A model generated the notes under the pieces. That model had not been told where the DNA came from. It saw only the letters and a program-made list of their open reading frames with translations, and ran no database searches. The position numbers were made by a program, and so were the translations under genes. 64,000 nt of DNA, taken from the NCBI RefSeq assembly GCF_006094435.1, contig NZ_CP034783.1, positions 3,003,001-3,067,000 of the forward strand, written 5' to 3'. Source of the DNA: Pseudomonas sp. MPC6 (GTDB taxonomy: Bacteria; Pseudomonadota; Gammaproteobacteria; Pseudomonadales; Pseudomonadaceae). Below, piece after piece: positions 56,405 through 64,000 of this stretch; position 1 is the first letter of the stretch, and every line of letters starts with the position of its first letter.

Positions 56405-57688
56405 TCAACTCATGCCCAGCCAGTTTGGCAAAGCCAGGGAAATCCAAGGCACGTAGGTAATCAGAATCAGGAACAGGAGCAGAATCATTAGCCAGGGCAT
56501 GGCGGCTCTGATGGTTGCCGGCAGTGACATACCCGTCACAGCAGAGGTCACGAACAGGTTCAGACCCACGGGTGGCGTGATCAAGCCGATCTCCAGATTC
56601 ACCACCATAATGATGCCCAGGTGAATCGGATCGATACCCAGCTTCATGGCGATGGGGAAGAGGATCGGTGCCAGGATCAGGATGATGGCCGAGGGTTCCA
56701 TAAAGGCCCCTGCAATCAACAGCACAATGTTCACCACCAGCAGGAACGTCACCGGTGTCAGCCCCGCTTCAATCACCCACGCGGTGATCTGTTGCGGTAG
56801 CTGCTCGGTCGTCAGCACATGGGCGAAGAGCATGGCGTTGGCAATGATGAACATCAGCATGATGCTCAGCTTGGCCGAGTCGAGCAGGACTTTTGGCGTA
56901 TCGCGAAACGTCAGGTCTTTGTAGACGAACAAGGCGATGAAGGCTGAGTACACGGCCGCCACCGCCGCAGCTTCTGTGGGGGTGAACATCCCGGAGTAGA
57001 TGCCTCCCAGGATGATGAGCATCAGCAGTAGGCCCCAGATCGCCTTGCGTGCCGTGCCAAGCCACTCACGGAACGTCGCGCGTGGCATGGCGGGCAGCTT
57101 TTTCTTCACGGCGACGATGTAGATCGCCACCATCAACGCCAGCCCCAGCAGCAGGCCCGGTAACACGCCCGCCATAAACAATTTTCCGACAGACGTTTCG
57201 GTTGCGGCGGCGTAGACCACCATGACGATCGAGGGGGGGATCAGGATGCCCAAGGTCCCCGCGTTACAGACGATCCCCGCACCGAAGGCCTGCGGATAAC
57301 CGGAGCGGACCATGCCGGCAATGGCAATCGAGCCCACCGCGGCGACAGTGGCCGGGCTCGATCCGGAAAGGGCAGCGAACAACATGCACGCCAACACGGC
57401 AGCGATGGCCAGACCACCCCGGATATGGCCGACGCAGGCATTGGCAAAGTCAATCAGCCGCCGAGCGACGCCTCCGGTGGTCATGAAGGCCCCCGCGAGC
57501 AGAAAGAACGGGATGGCCAGCAGCGTGTAGTGCTCCGACGTCTCGAACAGTTTGATCGCCAGAGAGCGCACGGAGTCGGGACTGAAGAAAACGATGGTCA
57601 GTGAGCCCGCCAACCCCAGGGAGATGGCAATGGGAACGCCGATCAACATCAGCACGAACAGCGATGCAAACAGGAAGGCAATGGTCAT
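56405..57688 (-). CDS. dctM: TRAP transporter large permease (DctM type)
   Basis: 427-residue large TRAP subunit with about 12 membrane segments. Motifs: LLAIPFFLLAGAFMTTGGVA, SGSSPATVAAVGSIAIAGMV and the C-terminal LGIIMVVNLEIGLITPPVGL. It forms the transport channel and uses a Na+ gradient. ATG 57688 overlaps the small-permease stop (ATGA). Last gene of dctPQM. Confidence 0.93.
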   Translation of the reverse strand: MTIAFLFASLFVLMLIGVPIAISLGLAGSLTIVFFSPDSVRSLAIKLFETSEHYTLLAIPFFLLAGAFMTTGGVARRLIDFANACVGHIRGGLAIAAVLACMLFAALSGSSPATVAAVGSIAIAGMVRSGYPQAFGAGIVCNAGTLGILIPPSIVMVVYAAATETSVGKLFMAGVLPGLLLGLALMVAIYIVAVKKKLPAMPRATFREWLGTARKAIWGLLLMLIILGGIYSGMFTPTEAAAVAAVYSAFIALFVYKDLTFRDTPKVLLDSAKLSIMLMFIIANAMLFAHVLTTEQLPQQITAWVIEAGLTPVTFLLVVNIVLLIAGAFMEPSAIILILAPILFPIAMKLGIDPIHLGIIMVVNLEIGLITPPVGLNLFVTSAVTGMSLPATIRAAMPWLMILLLFLILITYVPWISLALPNWLGMS

Positions 57689-58317
57689 GACTTGTCATCC
57701 TCGTGTTCGGTCAGTTTCATCGCATCGGCGGCTTCATCGGCCAGGCCCAGACCGGTCTGCCTGTTTTGCAGGATGCGTACGAGGATTTCGGCGAAACGGA
57801 TGAAGACCAGAGCGAACCCTACGGGGACAATCAACCCGATGTGCCATTGCATGATTCCGTACTGGCCCAGGTCTTCGGCACCTATGCGCGCATTCATCAG
57901 GGTCTGGATCCACCCGAAACTGGCGATGCTGAGGAGTCCGGCATAAGTCAGGCAGAAAAGACAGGCAATGATGCCAATAAGCCGTTGCACCGGTTTGCTG
58001 GCCAGCCTGACCAGCGCATCAACGCCGATATGGCCGGCCGTGCGCACGCCGTACGACAGCCCGAAAAAAATCAGCCAGCCAAACAAGGCCTTGGTCAGTG
58101 AGGTACTCCAGGTCATCGCCTGGGCCATTCCCATGACCCCGTCGCCGATGGCGAACAGCGATTCGCTGGCGCCTTCCCAGCTTTCGGCGAGGCGGTAGAA
58201 CAGGGTGTAGAGATTGTTGAGGACAACGTAGACGAATGTTACCAACGTCATGGCGGCCAGCAGGAAGACGATGAAGCCTTCCTCGAAGTGTTCCCAGATG
58301 CGCCGAAGAGCATTCAT
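57685..58317 (-). CDS. dctQ: TRAP transporter small permease (DctQ type)
   Basis: 210-residue small TRAP subunit with four membrane segments (for example FIVFLLAAMTLVTFVYVVLN and ALFGWLIFFGLSYGVRTAGH IGVDALV, written with a break). The ATG at 58317 has GGAG nine bases upstream; ATG 58326 overlaps that GGAG and is rejected. Between receptor and large permease, as in other DctPQM systems. Confidence 0.9.
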   Translation of the reverse strand: MNALRRIWEHFEEGFIVFLLAAMTLVTFVYVVLNNLYTLFYRLAESWEGASESLFAIGDGVMGMAQAMTWSTSLTKALFGWLIFFGLSYGVRTAGHIGVDALVRLASKPVQRLIGIIACLFCLTYAGLLSIASFGWIQTLMNARIGAEDLGQYGIMQWHIGLIVPVGFALVFIRFAEILVRILQNRQTGLGLADEAADAMKLTEHEDDKS

Positions 58318-58387
58318 GGATGGCATCTCCTGTAGCGGGCGACAGGCAGGTGCTGCCAGGAGGGCGGCAACACCTGCCGACGACCGA

Positions 58388-59473
<1,086 letters not shown>

Positions 59474-59567
59474 CTAGGCAGAAAACTGCCATTTGGAGGG
59501 TGATAACTGGATGTTGTTGGAAATCTTGTTGGTAATAGTACTCGTCCGGCAACACCCTCTTACAATG

Positions 59568-59714
59568 TTAATTGAATGCTGTGGAGAGGGTCGCGCCACG
59601 CAGGCCCTTTTCTTTGGCTGAATCAACGAGCCAGTCGCCGAGCATCTTTCCCTCCATTTGCCCTCCGAGAGGCGCAGTACGGTGGTGCGAGATCTTGGCG
59701 AACAGTTTCGGCAC
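59568..59714 (-). pseudogene. N-terminal remnant of a DUF190-like gene
   Basis: A 48-codon frame reads GKMLGDWLVDSAKEKGLRGA TLSTAFN and stops. GKxLGDWLV-x-AKExGLRGATL is typical of the N-terminal third of DUF190 (PII-related) proteins of about 100 residues; the rest is missing. No Shine-Dalgarno is seen for a start. The flanking 59396-59567 shows only the dctP promoter region. Confidence 0.5.
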
Positions 59715-59780
59715 TTGCCCCGTATCAACCGCCGCGTCCGCATCGCCTGCATGGCTGGCTAAACTACGCTTTAAGTGAAG

Positions 59781-59806
59781 GTTGCAGGCTGCCGAACCTG
59801 CAACCG
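59781..59806 (+). promoter_or_regulatory. Hairpin directly before the nfeD ribosome-binding site
   Basis: GGTTGCAGG (59781-59789) pairs perfectly with CCTGCAACC (59798-59806), eight-base loop. The Shine-Dalgarno CGGGAGG begins at the end of the stem, 6 bases before ATG 59817. It may modulate translation, or terminate an incoming transcript. Confidence 0.55.
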
Positions 59807-59816
59807 GGAGGGTCCC

Positions 59817-61202
59817 ATGAACAGCCGCTGGTGGTGCCGCCTGCTCCTGCTGATGATACTGGTCGGGTTGCCGATGGGGTCGGTGATGGCTGCAGGCAGC
59901 ATTGTGGTCCTGACGATCAACGATGCCATTGGCCCGGCCAATGCCGACTACGTCCTGCGCGGCCTGACGCGTGCGCAGGCCGAGGGCGCACAGTTGGTGA
60001 TCATCAAGCTCGACACCCCCGGCGGGCTGGACACTTCGATGCGCTTGATCATCAAGGCGATTCTGGCCAGCCCTCTGCCAGTGGCCAGTTACGTCGCCCC
60101 CAGTGGCGCGCGAGCGGCCAGCGCCGGTACCTATATCCTATATGCCAGCCATATTGCCGCCATGACCCCTGGCACCAATCTGGGCGCGGCTACGCCGGTG
60201 CAGATCGGCGGTCTGCCCGGGACCGCGCCCGATCCACCGCGCCCATCAGCCGCACCTGCCACCGACAAAAACTCACCGTCCGAGCCGCTGGATACCCTGA
60301 CTCGCAAACAGATCAACGATGCGGCGGCTTATATCCGCGGCCTTGCGCAACTACGCGGACGTAATGTCGACTGGGCTGAACAAGCGGTACGTGAATCGCT
60401 CAGTCTGTCAGCCGACGAAGCGCTCAAACGCAAGGTGGTCGATTATGTGGCCAATGATGTGCCAGACCTGCTCAAGCAACTGGACGGCAAGAGCCTGAAT
60501 GTCGCCGGTCAAACGTTGAAGCTGAGTACCGCCGGGGCTGCACTCATCGATCATGCGCCTGATTGGCGCACACAACTGCTGGCGGTGATCACCAACCCCA
60601 GCGTGGCATTGTTGCTGATCATGTTCGGGGTCTATGGGTTGATATTCGAATTCATGAACCCAGGGACGGGAGTCGGTGGAGTGCTTGGCGGTATCTGTCT
60701 GTTGCTGGGGTTGTATGCCCTGCAACTGTTGCCTGTGAATTACGCCGGGGTCGGACTGATTCTGCTGGGGCTCGCCTTCATGATTGCCGAGGCGTTTCTA
60801 CCAAGTTTCGGTGTGATCGGCTTTGGTGGGGTGGTTGCTTTTGTAGTCGGCGCAGTGATTTTGATGGACACCGATGTACCGGGTTTTGGCATTCCGTTGG
60901 CGCTGATCATCGGCATGGCACTGATCAGCGCCCTGTTGCTGATGACTCTGGTCGGCATGGCGTTCAAGGCCCGAAGCCGTGCCCTGGTCAGCGGCGATGC
61001 GGGCCTGGTCGGCAGCCTGGCCACGGTGACGGGGCTGCTGCCGGGTCTGCCGATGAGCGGCTGGGTGCACCTGCAGGGCGAAAAATGGCAAGTTCAGAGC
61101 CGCTCCCCCCTGCACCTGGGCCAACAGGTCCGGGTGGTGGCGCGCAGGGGGGTGATGCTGGAAGTCATTGCGCCGGATGAAACGCCACCGCGAGGAGGTT
61201 GA
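59817..61202 (+). CDS. nfeD: NfeD-type membrane serine protease
   Basis: 461-residue long-form NfeD protein. Signal/anchor (about 8-26), ClpP-like protease domain with IIKLDTPGGLDTSMRLIIKA and the catalytic Ser102 in SGARAASAGTYIL, then a four-segment membrane domain (about 260-380) and a C-terminal OB-fold NfeD domain (about 395-455, GSLATVTGLLPGLPMSGWVH). The 1510-type protease cleaves hydrophobic C-termini of stomatin. The usual partner stomatin/slipin gene is not seen nearby. Strong CGGGAGG precedes ATG 59817. Confidence 0.92.
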   Translation: MNSRWWCRLLLLMILVGLPMGSVMAAGSIVVLTINDAIGPANADYVLRGLTRAQAEGAQLVIIKLDTPGGLDTSMRLIIKAILASPLPVASYVAPSGARAASAGTYILYASHIAAMTPGTNLGAATPVQIGGLPGTAPDPPRPSAAPATDKNSPSEPLDTLTRKQINDAAAYIRGLAQLRGRNVDWAEQAVRESLSLSADEALKRKVVDYVANDVPDLLKQLDGKSLNVAGQTLKLSTAGAALIDHAPDWRTQLLAVITNPSVALLLIMFGVYGLIFEFMNPGTGVGGVLGGICLLLGLYALQLLPVNYAGVGLILLGLAFMIAEAFLPSFGVIGFGGVVAFVVGAVILMDTDVPGFGIPLALIIGMALISALLLMTLVGMAFKARSRALVSGDAGLVGSLATVTGLLPGLPMSGWVHLQGEKWQVQSRSPLHLGQQVRVVARRGVMLEVIAPDETPPRGG

Positions 61203-61407
61203 TCCGTGTTCGTCGAATTGGGTTTTGGCGCGCACTTTCCCCCTCAAGGGGGGCGAGCAATCTCGAATGGGGGACCCTTAAGGATCCCGGTATGGCGCTG
61301 GCTGGCTTTCAATGCACCTCCATATCGGGATTGGATGTAGTGCAGGGCTCCTTCTGAAGGGGCGATCCGATGTTGTTCGTAGGCGGCACCTGCGACCGAC
61401 CGCAGAT
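61203..61407. other. Gap between convergent nfeD and phaC
   Basis: 205 bases with no gene. Short GC-rich inverted stretches (CCTCAAGGGG near 61242) may aid termination for both genes. Confidence 0.35.
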
Positions 61408-63084
61408 TCAGCGCAAGTGCACGTAGGTACCCGGCGCAGCCTCAGCCGCAGCATAAGCCCTGTTGCCCAGTTTACGGGGAGCCTTTTTATGAGCGCCCGA
61501 GCGTGCCTGCAGCCAGGCCAGCCAATGGGGCCACCAGGAGCCTGCCTGTTGACTGGCAGTTTCCATCCACTCCTGAGCCTCGACTGGCAGCTCGCTGCCG
61601 GTCATGAAGCGCGCCTTGGGGTTGCCCGGCGGGTTGAGGACGCTCTGGATATGCCCGCTGTTGGACACCACGAACTCGCCCTGACCACCAAACAGATGCA
61701 TGGAGCGGTAGCAGGCGTCCCACGGAGTGATATGGTCGGTCAGGCCTGCAACGCAGTAGAAATCACTGGTGACCTGACCGAGGTCTATCGGTGTGCCGCA
61801 GACCTCCAAAGCACCGGCGCGGGCGAGCGGATTGGTCTGGTACATGTCAATGAATTCGCCGTGCAGCGTGGCCGGCAGGTTGGTTGTGTCGTTGTTCCAG
61901 TAGAGGACATCGAATGCCGGCGGCTCGTTGCCAAGCAGGTAGTTGTTGATCCAGTAATTCCAGATCAAGTCATTGGGGCGCATCCAGGCGAAGACTTTGG
62001 CCAGCTCGCGACCTTTCAGCACGCCAGCCTGAGAGGAACGGCGCTTGGCGGCCACCAGCGACTTCTCGTCGGCGAACAGCCCGACCTGGGTGTCGGGGCG
62101 TATGTCCAACATACTGACCGCCAGGGTAAAGGCATTGACCTTTTTCTCGTCCAGGGCAGCGTAGTGGCCCAACAGCGAGGACAGGGTGCAGCCTCCGGAG
62201 CAGGCTCCGAAGGTGTTCAGGTCGGCGCTGCGGGTGATCGCAAGAACCGCATCGATCGCTTCCTTCAGGGCTTCTACGTAGCTGGACAACCCCCATTCAC
62301 GCTGTGCCTTGCCCGGATTGCGCCAACTGACAGCGAAGGTCTGGATACCGCTGTCGAGGAGAAAACGGATCAGGCTCTTCTCCGGCGTCAGATCAAACAG
62401 GTAGAACTTGTTGATCTGTGGCGGTACCACCAGCAATGGACGCGCCTGCACCTGCTCAGTACGGGGCTTGTACTGGATCAGCTCCAGCAACTCATTGCGA
62501 AACACCACCGCACCTTCGGTGATGCCCAGATTGTGGCCCACCTCGAAAGCCGTCTTGTCCACCTGGCTCGGCATGCCGCCGTTTTCGATCAGGTCCCGGG
62601 TCAGCTGCGAGAAACCATCCAGAATGCTCTTGCCGCCGGTTTCAAAGAAGCGCTTGAGCGCTGCCGGGTTGGCCAGGGTGTTGGTCGGCGCCATCGCCTC
62701 GGTCAGCAGGCCAATGACGAACTGACCACGATGAGCATCCTGCTCGCTAAGGTTGCTGGTGCTGATCCAGTCGTTCATCTCCTGACACCAGGCCAGGTAA
62801 GTCTTCATGTAGCGACGGTATAGCGGGTTGCGCTGCCAGGTCTGCTCGTCGAAACGTTTGTCTCCCGTCGCTGGCTTGAGCTGCGAGCGGTCGAGCAGGA
62901 TATTTTTCAGCTCAACGCCAAATGCCGCCATATGCCGAGCGCTATGCACGGGTTGCTTCAACACTTGTCGCAGGACCATGCGGGCGGTGCCGAGCAGATC
63001 GCGCCGCCGAGGACCGAACACCGGATTCAGGCTCAACGTGTGCATTGCAGATTGCTGGGAGAGGTCTTTATTTTTCTTGTTCAT
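61408..63084 (-). CDS. phaC: Class II poly(3-hydroxyalkanoate) synthase, orphan
   Basis: 558-residue medium-chain-length PHA polymerase, which joins (R)-3-hydroxyacyl-CoA units into polyester at granules. The catalytic triad is intact: Cys295 in the lipase-like box GACSGG, Asp450 in GLTDHITPW and His478 in NSGHIQS. Length and sequence are near PhaC1 of pseudomonads (559 residues). It is outside a phaC1-Z-C2-D-F-I cluster; no phaZ or phasin is adjacent. ATG 63084 fits the family start (MNKKNKDL); ATG 63087 is adjacent. Usually such an extra synthase supplements the main pha operon. Confidence 0.93.
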   Translation of the reverse strand: MNKKNKDLSQQSAMHTLSLNPVFGPRRRDLLGTARMVLRQVLKQPVHSARHMAAFGVELKNILLDRSQLKPATGDKRFDEQTWQRNPLYRRYMKTYLAWCQEMNDWISTSNLSEQDAHRGQFVIGLLTEAMAPTNTLANPAALKRFFETGGKSILDGFSQLTRDLIENGGMPSQVDKTAFEVGHNLGITEGAVVFRNELLELIQYKPRTEQVQARPLLVVPPQINKFYLFDLTPEKSLIRFLLDSGIQTFAVSWRNPGKAQREWGLSSYVEALKEAIDAVLAITRSADLNTFGACSGGCTLSSLLGHYAALDEKKVNAFTLAVSMLDIRPDTQVGLFADEKSLVAAKRRSSQAGVLKGRELAKVFAWMRPNDLIWNYWINNYLLGNEPPAFDVLYWNNDTTNLPATLHGEFIDMYQTNPLARAGALEVCGTPIDLGQVTSDFYCVAGLTDHITPWDACYRSMHLFGGQGEFVVSNSGHIQSVLNPPGNPKARFMTGSELPVEAQEWMETASQQAGSWWPHWLAWLQARSGAHKKAPRKLGNRAYAAAEAAPGTYVHLR

Positions 63085-63138
63085 CATGACACCCGGTAAG
63101 GCACCCAAGTCGGGCGCCCGGAAGTTGTATGGCTGCGG

Positions 63139-63170
63139 GCAAGCGGCCGGGCAAGCGGCCGGGCAAGCCG
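63139..63170. repeat. Short 12-bp tandem repeat upstream of phaC
   Basis: GCAAGCGGCCGG occurs twice in tandem (63139-63150, 63151-63162), followed by a partial third copy. It is in the phaC upstream region. A plus-strand frame over it (MAAGKRPGKRPGKPQTG) is not convincing as a gene. Confidence 0.75.
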
Positions 63171-63312
63171 CAGACAGGCAGGGCTCGCCACGCAGATCTC
63201 GAGAAGTTTATAGACGGGGGGGCGGCCAGCATTTCATTGGGCGACAACGCTTTTTCAATTCATGACAATCCAGGACCTTTGATCCGGGATTGTGCACGGC
63301 GTTGCCTGAATA

Positions 63313-63525
63313 CTAAGCGGGCCGCGGTGCTTCAACAGGCGGGGTGCCGTCGTGAAACATCGTCTTCAGTTGAGCACGCAGTTCCGGTGAGTCGGTGTGC
63401 TTGTGAACACTGACTGCATGCTGTGCGGCGGCCTCGAGCAGTTCGCTTTCAGAGTCTGCGGACAGTGCGACTGAGCACTGGGTATCGCTCGGAAACTCGC
63501 GGCAGTCGATGTATTTACGCGCCAT
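63313..63525 (-). CDS. DUF1059 small protein
   Basis: 70-residue soluble DUF1059 protein: MARKYIDCREFPSDTQCSVA with the two conserved Cys (C8, C17) and ELLEAAAQHAVSVHKHTDSP. GGAGG precedes ATG 63525. Function unknown; family members are stress-related small proteins in many soil bacteria. Likely separately expressed. Confidence 0.82.
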   Translation of the reverse strand: MARKYIDCREFPSDTQCSVALSADSESELLEAAAQHAVSVHKHTDSPELRAQLKTMFHDGTPPVEAPRPA

Positions 63526-63736
63526 GATAGGTTCCTCCCTACGACGAAGGCAGGCCGTGGCCTGCGTGAACGATCGCTCGCAGCGTCAGCCCATGCATCA
63601 GACATAATTGTGTGTCACATCGGGTGCGCCGACCCTTGAAGTATAGGCCCACCGGATGTCAGTGTAGTTGTGCCAGGCATGAAAATGGTCGTGCGCAAAC
63701 TGGGAGCAGATCACTCATGGTCACGGTGCTGAAGCA

Positions 63737-63850
63737 TCAGGGGTGCCAGCCGTAATATCCGGCGATCGCCGCCAGGACGAACCCGAGTTGCGCCCCCCGG
63801 TTAGCCCACTTCTTCCAGTCGATGCCCGCAAGGGCTTTTCTGAAATTCAT
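63737..63850 (-). CDS. 37-residue membrane protein
   Basis: MNFRKALAGIDWKKWANRGA then QLGFVLAAIAGYYGWHP: a basic amphipathic N-terminus and one short membrane helix. GGAG lies eight to nine bases before ATG 63850. The coding look is good for its size. Not recognised. The remaining 63851-64000 shows nothing beyond its promoter region. Confidence 0.6.
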   Translation of the reverse strand: MNFRKALAGIDWKKWANRGAQLGFVLAAIAGYYGWHP

Positions 63851-64000
63851 CGCGCTTGCTCCAAGGTGTCGGGAGAGCCTGAGCCCTGAGTTTTACAGGG
63901 TTCTCAGATCTTACGGCCCCGGCTGCTCGAGACTATCCGGATCCCCGAAGAACATTTAAATATGGCTCTAGATCGCGTGTTTCAGCACGAAAAAATCAAA

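Noticed and set aside
59474..59752. 92-codon minus-strand frame between dctP and nfeD
   Set aside because: Basic, featureless; the neighbouring frame with DUF190-like sequence explains the coding trace better.
63129..63413. 94-codon plus-strand frame near phaC as a phasin-like protein
   Set aside because: The Lys/Pro-rich start comes from a 12-bp tandem repeat and the rest runs antisense to the DUF1059 gene.

Overview
The window looks like chromosomal DNA of a Pseudomonas, most likely of the P. fluorescens group. The reasons are a complete mannitol/polyol uptake operon in the order mtlR-E-F-G-K-D, a mexEF-oprN efflux operon, a class II (medium-chain) PHA synthase, and many REP elements of the 'GTAGGAGC..GCTTGC..GCGA' type. 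No rRNA, tRNA or CRISPR array was seen.

Layout. (1) 1-7000: mannitol locus on the minus strand, with the AraC-type activator mtlR upstream; mtlD runs off the left edge, and REP elements lie in two of the intercistronic gaps. (2) 7084-9361: a PI-PLC-like protein and a glycosyltransferase. (3) 9456-19892: a dense signalling cluster: a CHASE3/GAF hybrid kinase with three receivers, CheR- and CheB-type enzymes, a receiver-kinase, two single-domain receivers, a hybrid kinase with a degenerate receiver, and a double-domain KaiC-like ATPase. There are no chemoreceptor, kaiA or kaiB genes. (4) 20036-25058: a nested REP array, a TPR protein and an AaeAB-like FUSC/DUF1656/HlyD export operon. (5) 25379-31245: mexE-mexF-oprN with its terminator.

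(6) From about 31.3 to 59.7 kb the character changes. Base composition is more AT-rich in stretches, gene remnants are frequent, and most intact genes deal with ions, osmolytes or the envelope: a BCCT carrier, two different NhaA antiporters, a P-type cation ATPase, a universal stress protein, a ClC Cl-/H+ transporter, a DUF2254 membrane protein, a TAXI-TRAP system, a DctPQM TRAP system, a D,D-carboxypeptidase with its own two-component system, a DUF294 protein with an exonuclease, and a pyrophosphatase homologue lacking several catalytic residues. Between them lie pieces of a GGDEF protein, a DUF2254 gene, a TAXI receptor, a group II intron reverse transcriptase, trkH, an IS66 transposase and a DUF190 gene. 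I read this as an accreted, partly decayed salt/pH/ion homeostasis island; no att sites or integrase were seen. (7) 59.8-64 kb: NfeD-type membrane protease, an orphan PHA synthase, a DUF1059 protein and a 37-residue protein.

How they work together. Region 1 imports and oxidises mannitol. Region 3 probably integrates stress signals through phosphorelay, protein methylation and a KaiC-like ATPase. Regions 4-5 are export pumps. Region 6 would support Na+, K+, H+, Cl- and compatible-solute balance. The most unusual points are the degenerate pyrophosphatase, the kinase/CheB/CheR/KaiC cluster, the matched three-site TTAA operators of the carboxypeptidase and its two-component system, and a mosaic of remnants tied together by a duplicated 190-bp segment.
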